From: Mesotaenium endlicherianum
Lineage: Eukaryota; Streptophyta; Zygnematophyceae; Zygnematales; Mesotaeniaceae
Length of the DNA: 64,000 nt
Direction of reading: 5' to 3'
NCBI GenBank assembly: GCA_009602735.1
Contig: WELA01003891.1
Coordinates: forward strand, 242,500 to 306,499
Shown here: positions 33,098-44,304 of the stretch, piece after piece
Position numbering within the stretch: the first letter of the stretch is position 1
How the letters are laid out: the number at the start of each line of letters is the position of its first letter
Translations under genes and position numbers: made by a program
Notes under the pieces: model-generated
Databases searched by the model: none
Told to the model about the DNA's origin: nothing
What the model saw: only the letters and a program-made list of their open reading frames with translations

Positions 33098-36000
33098 CCG
33101 TCCCCCCTATTCTACTCCATTGCATGATTGCAGGTAGGAAGGTGAGGGCATTTGTTGACGGAGGGGCGTCACATACTTTAATCCATAAGGACTTAGTTAG
33201 GCGGCTAAGGCTGCCTACTGTCACCCAAGGGAATAGAAAAATATACCTAGGAGATGCCTCAAGTATCCCGGGAGGAGTTATAACCAAGCCTATTGAGGTC
33301 CAGTTAGGTTCTGGCATTGCAGTTCTAACTGAAACGCTTACATTTGAGGTACTCAACACTGGCTTTTATGATCTCGCGCTAGGCAGGTCCTGGCTTAACA
33401 GTTATCAAGCTGAAGTGTGTTGGAGCAGAGGTACAGTTAAAGTGAGAGGAGCCAGTGATGGGCAGACTAACTTGGCACCCACCAGTGCTCTTCCTCTTGT
33501 CCTGTATAAATGGCAAATGAAGGAAAAGAAGAGGCTTCCATAAGGATGCATGTTGCTAAATGCAATGGAGTTCGTCAAAAGCTGGAACCATAAGGAAGAC
33601 AGAATGTTCTGTCTGCTGCTAAGAGAGGTACTTCCTCAACTTGAAGAAGTGGTGGAGAAAAAGGTAAGCCCTCCGGAGCACCCTACAGCTGCAAAAAATA
33701 TTGCTCAGTACTCAGATGTATTTAATATGCATCCAGGATTACCCTCTAAGAGAGAAGTAGATCATAAGGATTGATTTATTACCTGGGAGTCAGCCACTAT
33801 GGCAACGCACTTATGGCTTGTCTTATGTGGAGAGCGGGGAGTTGAAAACACAGATTGCAGAGCTTGAGGAAATGGTTATATTTCCCCCAGTAAATCACCT
33901 CGCGGCGCACCCATCCTATCTGTTAAGACAAAGGATGGCAGTATGCGGATGTGTGTGGATTACAGAGCTCTGAGCAGAATTACAGTAAAGAACAAATATG
34001 CTTTACCCAGAATCGAGGACTTGCTCGATACCCTGTCTGGTGCTAAGGTGTTCAGTAAGATAGATCTCAAGAGTGGTTATCATCAAATCAAAATTGCTGA
34101 GGAGGATGAACACAAGACTGCCTTCTGCACACGTTATGGACACTATGAGTTCAACGTGATGCCATTTGGATTGCCTAATGCTCCTGCGACCTTCATGGGT
34201 GCTATGAATGACATTTTCAAACCTTATTTGGATAAGTTTGTGCAAGTTTTCCTGGATGATATTTTAATTTTCTCTAAAGATGAAGCTCAGCACGCTGAAC
34301 ATTAAAGACAGTCATGGACACTCTGAGAAGAAATCACTTAAATGCTAAAATAAGCAAGTGTGATTTTTTTAAGGAGTGTATTGAATTCTTAGGCCACGTT
34401 GTCGGTAATGGGCATCAGTGTGGATCCTAAGAAAGTCCAGACCATAAGGGACTGGCCAGTACCACAGTCTGTCTCTGAAGTTAGATCCTTCCTTGGATTG
34501 GCTAACTACTATAGGAGATTTATTGATAATTATTCTACAAAGGCCACTAAACTGACTGACCTTACTAAGAAAGACATAGGGTATGTGTGGGAGGAAGAGC
34601 AGCAGGCTGCCTTCCAGACCCTTAAAGATGCTCTTTGTTCTGCCCCAGTGCTAGTTGTGTATGACCCCAACAAACCGGTGCAGGTGGTTACTGACGCCTC
34701 TGACTTTGCTATGGGTGCTATTTTGTTGCAGCCCGCTGACAAAACCACAAAGAATGGTAAGGTAAGGCAGGAGTGGCATTATGTGTTGTACGAGTCTATG
34801 AAATTTAATCCAGCGGAGATTAATTACTCAGTGCATGATAAAGAGTTGCTAGCTATCATTCATGTGCTCAAACAGTAAAGAGCATACTTACATGGTAAAG
34901 CTTACAAGGTGGTTACAGATCATCTAGCTCTAACTCACTTTCAGAAGAAGTCCAAGCTGTCAAGGAGGGAGAACCGTTGGAGCCAGATGCTGGAGCAGTT
35001 TCAAGTCCAGATCAACAACAAACCAGGGAAGTTAAATCCTGCTGATGCACTCTCTAGAAGACCTGACTTGGAAGAACGGAACTTTAGTCAGCATGCTGTA
35101 GATAAAGTCCTGCGTGCACTCACTTCACTAAAGGTGAAAAAGTCCTTCCTTGAAGAACTTAGGAAAGCCTACCTTTCTGACCCAACATTTGAGCCCAGCC
35201 CCACTACTGGAGTGTGTCGTGCTACTGCACTCGGGTATAAGCTCAAGGGAGGGGTCTGGGTGACTGAAACCACTTCAGGCAGGCTGAAGCTGGTCATTCC
35301 TAATAACTTGGAAATATTGTCCCTTTTATTGAGTCAAGCACATGACAGTTTACTGGGTGGGCATTTGGGGCATGCCAAAACTGTTGGCAAACTGGCAAAA
35401 CATTATCATTGGGAGGGATTACCTCGGGAGGTCTTGAAATACGTTAAGTCTTGTGACCAGTGTCAAAAGAGTAAGTCTAGGCACACACCACCGGGGGGCC
35501 TCTTACAACCGCTGCCCATCCCAGCTGGCCGCAGGGAAACAATATCCATAGATTGGGTGGTCACCCTGCCACGAACTGCCAATGGGCATGATTCGATACT
35601 GGTAGTTGTAGATAACTTGACAAAAACGGTCATTTTCATCCCCACAACAGTCAAACTAACTGCACTCAAAACAACAAGACAGTTCTACAACCAGGTAGTA
35701 TGCCAACATGGGTTACCCTCTAATATAATCTCAGACAGAGACTCAAAATTTACCTCTAAGTTTTGGAGAGCTTTAATGGGGTTAATGGGAGTCAAGCAGC
35801 TGCTCAGCACAGCAAACCACCCTCAGACTGATGGGCATTACCTCATCCTACCACCTCACATTGCCTCTTGGGACCCCAGGCTGAATGGCTGCCTGAGCAA
35901 TATGAATGCAGAGACCAAAGAGCACAGGAGGAGGGGGAGAGACTACTTCTCTAAGGGAAAGCATGCCTTCGTCAAATGGGCGAAGAATGCATGCCGAATA

Positions 36001-36743
36001 GATATCAGCAGGCTGAAGGCCAAGCAACCTCCAGCGCGCCCTAAGAAAGGGAGGTCAGTAGACTACTCCATGTCTACCAGGGAGCAGGACGACTTAGTGG
36101 ACGAGACTCCTACCCTCTCAGAGGAGGAAGATGAGGAGGATGAGGAAGAAGAACAAGGCAGAGGAGAAGCATCAGGAGCTGGTACTCAGGGCACCCAGGG
36201 GCAGGCAAGAGCAGGGCTTCCTCAGGAGCCAAGATCAAGAATATGGCATTTGACCCCGGCCATGGAGGTAACTGAACCGCGCACTCGCTCCCCTAGCCCA
36301 CTTGCCCAAGCAGGGGAAGAAGCTGATCTTACTGTACTTGGCAGCAGACAAAGGCAGAAATCCCCAGAGGACAGGGGTGCCAGAAGAGGAACACGCGGGG
36401 TGGCCAAAGGTGTGCCTGCCTCTCCCTTCCCTCAGGGGCATGTACCTCTTGCCAATGTACTTCAGCATCCTACTGGAATGCCTGTCTATGTGGGGATCAA
36501 CACCCAAGTGGTTGAAGAGCAGGCTACCATCCTTCGTTCTCCTCGAGGTCCAACTCTAGAACAAACGGGATTCTTTAGAAGGCCAGTTGACAGACCTAGA
36601 GGCCTGTCCAGATTCAGGTCCAGATCTCCGTCTTCTGATCCGGAAGCCCCAGGAACAACGCCCTATGTGACAGGCTAAAGAGGCAGTCAGTGGGGGAGGT
36701 TGGTCAGGTTCAGTTCCCTGATTAGAAACTTTTGCAGTTTAAT

Positions 36744-36760
36744 GTTGTCGAGGCGACAAC
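36744..36760 (+). other. Conserved hairpin before the family C polypurine tract (C2)
   Basis: GTTGTCGAGGCGACAAC: 7-bp perfect arms around AGG. Same place as 2024-2040 and 46032-46048 in the other copies. Role unknown. Confidence 0.6.
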
Positions 36761-36778
36761 AAGTTAAGTTGGAAAGAT

Positions 36779-37494
36779 TGTAATGAATCAGTATATTGGT
36801 AGATATAATATTCATTAAAATATAATAGTTAACTACGTTCAGCCTGCTGAACTTTATGTAGTATTGCGTCTGCTGGACTTTATATAATTATCAGTCTAAG
36901 GACTCAGCCGGAAGCAGCAGGCTGAAGTCAACTTAAATCAGCTTGCTGACACATTCTTTGACAGCCAGCTTATTTCCGTACTCGGTAGCAGCGAACTGCC
37001 TCGATATACATCTAAGTGTGGTATGCTAGAGGAATGGCCAGATGACATCCCGATGATGGATGGCGATTCGGGATGATGGGAGATGGCGGTGGATTTGGTT
37101 AACCGAGGTCCTACCAACGTGGTTAACTCCCGGGTAGGCGGTGCCATCGCACTGGCCGTTGAACAGTAAACTCATTCCATGTACATATGGTAGGCATTGC
37201 TCTCGAGTTTGGCATTCGGAAACGAGGCCAACTCTCTTGTACAGCTGACTGAGAGAGATCTGAATCCAAGGCGAGAAGCCATTGATACGCACTGTCTTCT
37301 AACCTTGCTTATGTATGAGTATATTGATTGCATTACTGATGCTAGTTTACTTGCATTTGACTTGCGAAGTGTTGTCTACTGCTAGTGTGTTGTCCTTCGC
37401 TGTTTAATCTCTTTACAACAAATACCATAAAGATTACTTGCTGATATAAAGATCTTCATCAATTGTTAATCGTCTTTTTGGACGATGCATTTCA
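36779..37494 (+). repeat. 3' LTR of family C copy C2
   Basis: A 716-bp TG...CA repeat matching the C1 LTRs. The right flank enters family B copy 2 or the polypyrimidine stretch next to it; no target duplication could be paired. Confidence 0.85.
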
Positions 37495-37640
37495 CTGCTG
37501 TTGCACTTGTTGGGATCCTTGCCGTGTCTTCATCGCCACTTTTCTCCCTCTTTCTCTCTCCACCCGCCCCCCTCTCGCTCTCCTTTTCCTTTCCATCTCC
37601 CTTTCTCCCTCTCTCTCTCGACGTCTCTCCCTTTGTGTTG
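37495..37640. repeat. Polypyrimidine low-complexity stretch
   Basis: A run of C/T with TCTCTC and CCCTC motifs (about 37535-37630). No coding support. It separates the C2 LTR from family B copy 2. Confidence 0.6.
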
Positions 37641-38252
37641 ATTCCGGTGTTCCACCAGAGCTTTCTGCTTTCTGAACGTCTTGCGTGACCCAATCTTGGC
37701 TTGACATAGCTGAGCGATCTCTTCCTCATCCAGAGTGATCCAAACGGTTTGTGGAAGTTTTCCAGCATTCTTGGGTATCAATTGGTCATGATCTGCCCGC
37801 TCGTTGGCCATTGCAATCGTTACCTTTTCAGGCATCAACCTCTCGCCTTTGCAGACGGTTTTCTCTGCCACATCTACATTATAGTAGACATTGGGTGCGT
37901 TTAGCTTCGCAAATTGAGCTTTCAACTCAGCAATCTCAGTACTCATAGCATCAAACTTCTAATTGCCCTTGCGATCACCAGAGTTATCCTTTCCTATCTT
38001 TGTACCCTTTTCTGCCTCTTTCGTGGCAGCATTAGTCCATGTTGGCTATAGATTTGGGTTTTTAGACCAAAACTCATCTTCTGAGTGTCCCTTTTTGCTA
38101 CAATGTGCGCATACCTGCGCTTTACTAGCAGATAGTCGCTTAGCATCCGTGTACGGACAATCTCTCTTATGATGTCCTGATTTCCCTCAATTCCAAGAAC
38201 CTTCTGTTGTCTCAGCAGTGTTGGCATGCTTAGCAATCCCATTGAAAGACCC
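37641..38252 (-). mobile_element. Family B element copy 2, left piece (fossil)
   Basis: On the minus strand: zinc-knuckle region (RDCPYTDAKRLSASK, CAHCSKKGHSEDE at about 38050-38200), then IAELKAQFAKLNAPNVYYNVDVAEKTV up to KGERL, matching copy 1, and then a stretch not found in copy 1 (KVTIAMANERADHDQL, QTVWITLDEEEIAQLCQAK). It is the continuation of 46795-49003 across the family C insertion. GACCC (38248-38252) is the target duplication. Broken, old. Confidence 0.65.
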
Positions 38253-38973
38253 TGTAATGAATCAGTATATTGGTTGACATAATATTCATTTAAATAATAT
38301 AGTTAAATAAGTTCAGCCTGCTGAACTCTAGTTAATAATCAGCCAGCTGGACTTTATATTTAATAGCAGTTTAATGACTCGAACGGAAGTAGCAGGCTGG
38401 TGTCACTTTAAGTCAGCTTGCGGACACATTCTTTGTCCGCCAGCTGACTTCCGTACTCGGTAGCAGCAAACTGCCTCGGTATGCATCTAAGTGTGGTATG
38501 TTAGATGAATGGCCAGATGACATCCCTATGATGGATGGCGATTCGGGATGATGGGAGATGGTGGTGGATTTGGTTAACCGAGGTCCTACCAACGTGGTTA
38601 ACTCCCGGGTAGGCGGTGCCATCGCACTGACCGTTGAACAGTAAACTCATTCCATGTACATATGCTAGGCATTGCTCTCGAGTTCGGCATTCGGAAACGA
38701 GGCCAACTCTCTTGTACAGCTTACTGAGAGAGATCTGAATCCAAGGCGAGAAGCCATTGATACGCACTGTCTTCTAACCTTGCTTATGTATGAGTTTACT
38801 GATTTGCATTATTGATGCTAGTTTACTCGCATTTGACTTACGAGTATTATTCACTGCTAGTGTGTTGTCCTTTGCCGTTAAACCAGTTAACGGAAAATAC
38901 CATAAAGATTACTTGCTGATATAAAGATCTTTATTAATTGTTAATCGCCTATTTGGTAAGTCGATTCATTTCA
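38253..38973 (+). repeat. 5' LTR of family C element C1
   Basis: 721 bp, TGTAATGAATC...ATTCATTTCA, followed one base later by the primer site. Contains the GTACATATGCTAGGCATTGC block shared by all family C LTRs in the window. Confidence 0.9.
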
Positions 38974-38974
38974 G

Positions 38975-38986
38975 TGGTATCGGAGC
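38975..38986 (+). other. Primer-binding site of C1
   Basis: TGGTATCGGAGC, the same initiator-Met-type site as in family A, one base after the LTR. Confidence 0.85.
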
Positions 38987-39007
38987 AGTTATCACAGTCT
39001 TCTTTGT

Positions 39008-40500
39008 ATGGTAAGGACAAGGTCTCAAACTAGCAACTCCCGAGACATGGAGAACCAGGATAACGAGAATGTCGAAAACCAGGCGGAAAGCCATGTAGCG
39101 GGAAACCGTACCTATTCGGAAGCAGTAGCGGATACTGCAGCTAGGGAGGCTGCAGATGAGGCAGCTGCTATTGCCTCAGTCGCAGCTCAGCAAGCTGAGG
39201 AGGAGAGAGCCAGACTAGAAGCTGAACAAGTAGCAAAGGCCGCTGAAGATACACAAAGGAGGGAAGGACAGCCAGCTGACGAGCGCACTGTTGAAGAACT
39301 TATGGCATCAAGGGCCAATGTTCTGAACCCACCTCCTGCTGTACAACTCAATGTACCCCTAGGTCAAATACGTGACCGGCTGAATGCGGCAGGAATTGCT
39401 GCTGCAGGAGCGAGAGGGACTGTTGAGGACACTACTCAATGAGTAGAGGTCAATGCTGCTGCTGCATTTGCTACTACCACCCCAGAGTGTAGACTTGGGA
39501 GCATTGTTCGTTCAGATGCAGTCGCAAATGGCGACCATGTATCGGTCCCAGCAGGAGGACAAAAGAATCATAATGTCCCTACTGCGGGACAGAGACCAAC
39601 TGGGGTCTCAAACCACTAGTGGTGGTGGCCGAGGGCCTAGTAAGCCCAAGCCGAAACCTCCCCAGGACTATGATCCTGAGGGAAACAGAAAATATTACCT
39701 GATCAAGTTTCTCGCGGATGTTGAGCAGTGGCTGGAGAACTACCCAGAACTGCAAGATTACGAGAAGGTCAGGCACACCGGTGCGCTACTGAAAGGCAGT
39801 GCCGCAGACTGGTGGCTTTACTGGAAGGAAGAGCGTAAGGCTCGGCAACTCGGTGACCCTACGTGGGTAGAGTTTGTCAAGAAGTTACATGAGAAGTTTG
39901 ATGTCATCAACCAGCAGGAGAAAGCTATCTATGCGATGATCTCCCTGACACTGAAGCAGACCACTTCAGTTGCTGAGTTTGCTCAAAAGTTCCAAGAGAA
40001 CATGATGAAGCAGCCTGATTTGCCAGAACGGTATAGGATAGCATACTTCAGGTATGGCTTGAAATCCGAGGTCTCTGGTCATTTTGCTGAGAAAAAGTAG
40101 GAGAAACTGGCTGACTTGATCCAGGATGCGGATGCCTGGGATCAGCAGCAGTTCAATCACAAGCGCCAGAGTAATGCTTTGGTGTCTAAGATTGTCAAAA
40201 AGCCCCACGGTTCCTACAATGCAGTTGAAGGAGACCAGGCTGAGGNAATGCAATTGAAGGAGACCAGGCTGAGGATGATCAGGGTGATGGATATGAATAT
40301 GAGTATCATGCCATACAGTCTAGAGGTAGAGGTGGTTCCTCTCGAGGCGGCTATGGAAGAGGTGGTGGTAGGTCTAAGCCGAGACCAGCCTCAGCAAAAT
40401 CTACTTGCTACCATTGTCAGCAGTTGGGCCACTACAGAGAACAGTTTCCAGTCAAGCACCTTTCGAAGGTCGAGAGAAAAGACCAGCCTTTAAAAGACAG
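39008..40500 (+). pseudogene. gag region of C1
   Basis: Starts MVRTRSQTSNSRDMENQ. An Ala/Glu-rich helical N-terminus (AAREAADEAAAIASVAA) is followed by a Gag domain (KYYLIKFLADVEQWLENY, SAADWWLYWKEE, TSVAEFAQKFQENMMKQ, YRIAYFRYGLKSEV) and a Gly/Arg-rich tail with a weak zinc-knuckle trace at about 40400-40440. Fossil. Confidence 0.75.
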
Positions 40501-40749
40501 CAACAGTCAATAATCCAGTCTACTGACTGTGAGGAGGCTAGAGATAGTGAGTCGTCACTAGCTGCCCTCGTAGCAGGTATTATGGGTCCTGCTGAATTGG
40601 ATTCACTATGCATGCCTAACAACCAGATAAAGGAGACCATCAGCAATGTAGACGTCCAGAAAGTGCACACTCTGGATGCTCTTGTTCCACCTGATGTCCA
40701 ACATTTCTTTGCTACGTCAGGAGAACAATGCGAAAGTCAGGAAAAGACA

Positions 40750-43700
40750 GTCCCCCCTATCCTACTGCATTGCATGATTGCAGGTAGGAAGGTGAGGGCA
40801 TTTGTTGATGGAGGGGCGTCACATACTTTTATCCACAAGGACTTAGTTCAGCGGCTAAGGCTGCCTACTGTCACCCAAGGGAATAGAAAGATATTCCTTG
40901 GAGATGCCTCAAGTGTCCCGGGAGGAGTTATAACCAAGCCTATTGAGGTCCAGTTAGGTTNACTTAGGTTCTGGCATTGCAAATCTAAGCCCTCCGGACC
41001 ACCCTACTGCTGCAAAAATTGTTGCTCAATACACGGATGTATTTAATATGCCTCCAGGACTAACCCCCTAAGAGGGAAGTAGATCATAGGATTGATCTAT
41101 TACCTGGGAGTCAGCCACCTTGGCAACGCACGTATGGCTTGTCTTATGTGGAGAGCGAGGAGTTGAAAACACAGATTGCAGAGCTTGAGGAAAATGGTTA
41201 TATTTCTCCCAGTAAATCACCTTACGGCGCACCCATCCTATTTGTTAAGAAACAGGATGGCAGTATGCGGATGTGTGTGGATTACAGAGCCCTGAACAGA
41301 ATTACAGTAAAAAACAAGTATGCTTTACCGAGGATCGAGGACTTGCTTGATACCCTGTCTGGTGCTAAGGTGTTCAGTAAGATAGATCTCAAGAGTGGTT
41401 ACCATCAAATCAGAATTGCTGAGGGGGATGAACACAAGACTGCCTTCCGTACACGTTATGGACACTATGAGTTCAACGTGATGCCATTTGGATTGACTAA
41501 TGCTCCTGCCACCTTCATGGGTGCTATGAATGACATTTTCAGACCTTATTTGGATAAGTTTGTGCAAGTTTTCCTGGATGATATTTTAATTTTCTCTGAA
41601 GATGAAGCTCAGCACGCTGAACACATAAAGACAGTCCTGGACACTCTAAGAACGAATCACTTATATGCTAAAATGAGCAAGTGTGATTTCTTTAAGGAGA
41701 GTATTGAATTCTTAGGCCACATTGTCAGTAAAAAGGGCATCAGCGTGGATCCTAAGAAAGTCCAGGCCATAAGGGACTGGCCAGTACCACAGTTTGTCTC
41801 GGAAGTTAGATCCTTCCTTGTGCTGGCTAATTACTACAGGAGATTTATTGAGAATTATTCCACAAAGGTCAGTAAACTGACTGACCTTACTAAGAAAGAC
41901 ATAAGGTATGTGTGGGGGGAAGAGCAGCAGGCTGCCTTCCAGACCCTTAAAGATGCCCTTTATTCTGCCCCAGTGCTAGCCGTGTATGACCCCAGCAAAC
42001 CGGTGCAGGTGGTTACTGATGCCTCTGACTTTGCCATGGGTGCTATTTTGTTGCAGCCTGCTGACAAAACCACAAAGGATGGTAAGGTACGGCAGGAGTG
42101 GCATCCTGTGTTGTATGAGTCTATGAAATTTAATCCAGCGGAGATTAATTACTCAGTGCATGATAAAGAGCTGCTAGCTATCATTTATGTACTCAAACAG
42201 TGGAGAGCATACTTACATGGTAAAGCTTATACGGTGATTACAGATCATCTAGCTCTGACTCACTTTCAGAAGAAGTTCAAGCTGTCGAGGAGGGAGAACC
42301 GCTGGAGCCAGATGCTGGAGCAGTTCCAAGTCCAGATCGACTACAAACCAGGGAAGTTGAATCCTGCTGATGCACTCTCTAGAAGACCTGACTTGCAAGA
42401 AAGGAACTTTAGTCAGCATGCTGTAGATAAAGTCCTGTGTGCACTCACTTCACTAAAGGTGAAAAAGTCCTTCCTAGAACAACTTAGGAAAGCCTACCTT
42501 TCTGACCCAACATTTGAGCCCAGCCCCACTACTGGTGTGTGTCGTGCTACTGCACTCGGGTATAAGCTTAAGGGAGGGGTCTGGGTGACTGAAACCACTT
42601 CAGGCAGGCTGAAGCTGGTCATTCCTAATAACTTGGAAATAAGGTCTCTCTTACTGAGTCAAGCGCATGACAATCTCCTAGGTGGACATTTGGGGCAGGC
42701 CAAAACTGTTGGCAAACTGGCAAAACATTATCATTGGGAGGGGTTACCCCGGGAGGTCTTGAAATATGTAAAGTCCTGTGACCAGTGTCAGAGAAATAAG
42801 TCTCGGCACACACCACCCAGAGGTCTCTTGCAACCACTGCCCATCCCAGTTGGACGCTGGGAANGGACGCTGGGAAACTGTATCCATGAACAGGGTGGTC
42901 TGACTACCAAAAACTGCCAATGGGCATGATTCAATACTGGTAGTCGTGGATAAACTGACAAAAATGGTCATTTTTATCTCCACAACTGTCAAAGTGACTG
43001 CACTCGAAACAGCGAGACAGTTCTACAACCATGTAGTATGCCAACATGGGCTCCCTTCTAATATCATCTCAGACAGAGACTCAAAATTCACCTCTAAGTT
43101 CTGGAGAGCTTTAATGGGGTTCATGGGAGTCAAACAGCTTCTCAGCACAGGAAACCACCCTCAAACTGATGGGCAGACTGAAAGAACTAACGGAGTTCTG
43201 CAGGAGGTGCTGAGAGCATATATTAACCAAAAACAAGATAATTGGGATGACCTGTTGCCTCAAATTCAGTTTGCGGTCAACAGTGCGGTGCACACGTCAA
43301 CGGGCAAGACTCCTTTTGAATCCAGCCTGGGTAGAGTCCCTTTAGATGTACTGGGGGAGTCTTTAACTTGCCCTGAAGCGATGGACAACCCGGTCTCCCT
43401 CGAGTTAACTCAGGAGTTTGCTGACACCCTGTCAGAAGTCCAACAAAACCTGCACAAAGCCCAAGAAAACCAACAAAAATACGCTAATCAACACCGTTGG
43501 GAGCTGACATTTTCCAAGGGCGATTTAGTTAAACTGCATTCTCAGCACCTGTACCTCCCTGGTGTGGTTAAGAAAAAGCTTGGCCCTGTCTGGGTCGGTC
43601 CATATTCGGTGGTACGTCGTGTCGGTCAGAATGCTTACAAACTGAACATGTCAGCTGAATACAAGGGTCACCTGGTCTTTAATGTCTCCTTCCTGGAACC

Positions 43701-43980
43701 GTACACCAAAGGTGATACACTGTTCACAGGTCGGTTACCTGTCCAACCGGGACCGGTCCCCGCTGTCCGGGACGGCGATTCTGAGGAATATGAGGTCGAT
43801 AAGATNAAGATTTTAGACGCTCGCTCATTCCGTCGATCGTCTAAATATGTCATGAAATACCTCATTCGATGGAAGGGTTACGATGCCTCTGGGGACACTT
43901 GGGAATTTAAAGTCCAGCTGACCAATGCCAAAGGGGCGTGGAAACGGTTCCACCTTCGGGCGGCTGGGGCACCGCCCTAA
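40750..43980 (+). pseudogene. pol region of C1
   Basis: Protease (ILLHCMIAGRKVRAFVDGGA), RT ([25 protein letters not shown]), RNase H ([14 protein letters not shown]), integrase zinc domain ([23 protein letters not shown]), DDE core (SDRDSKFTSKFW, NHPQTDGQTERTNG) and a C-terminal chromodomain (YEVDK, YLIRWKGYDASGDTWE). Chromovirus type. Fossil. Confidence 0.85.
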
Positions 43981-44030
43981 CTGTCCCTTCAGTAGACATG
44001 GGAAGGTGACAGGAGGTCCTGTTTCCATAT

Positions 44031-44103
44031 AAGTTGGAGGGGGATGTGACAGTTAGTGACAGTTGCGACAGGCAGCCCACCTTTAAAATTAAGTTGGAGG
44101 GAG
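44031..44103 (+). repeat. Two extra copies of the polypurine motif after pol
   Basis: AAGTTGGAGGGGG (44031-44043) and AAGTTGGAGGGAG (44091-44103), exactly 60 bp apart. They match AAGTTGGAGGG at 46054-46064 just before the 3' LTR. They sit where a chromovirus without a third ORF would normally end. Confidence 0.7.
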
Positions 44104-44304
44104 TGGTATTCTCTGATCACCATATTACACACTCAACCTGCGCTCACACTCACTTGCTCTCTAACTCAATTTTCCCTTGTATTCACTCACACCAGGTATT
44201 CCACACTAGGAACTCTCCCGATCGCATTCCTCTTCATCAAGGGCACTCGTTAGCGGCAAAATATTATGACTTCACTAATTGCATTGTGTTTATGATTGAG
44301 CAGG

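Larger units (their letters stand above)
33098..37494 (+). mobile_element. Family C Ty3 element, truncated copy C2 (fossil)
   Basis: Begins inside the protease (HCMIAGRKVRAFVDGGASHT) with no 5' LTR or gag. It then has RT ([26 protein letters not shown]), RNase H ([12 protein letters not shown]), integrase zinc domain (CDQCQKSKSR) and part of the DDE core. It then passes directly into the second half of the extra third ORF (about 35840-36678), so a segment covering the end of integrase, the chromodomain and the start of ORF3 is absent compared with C1. It ends in the 3' LTR at 36779-37494. Broken in several places. Confidence 0.85.
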
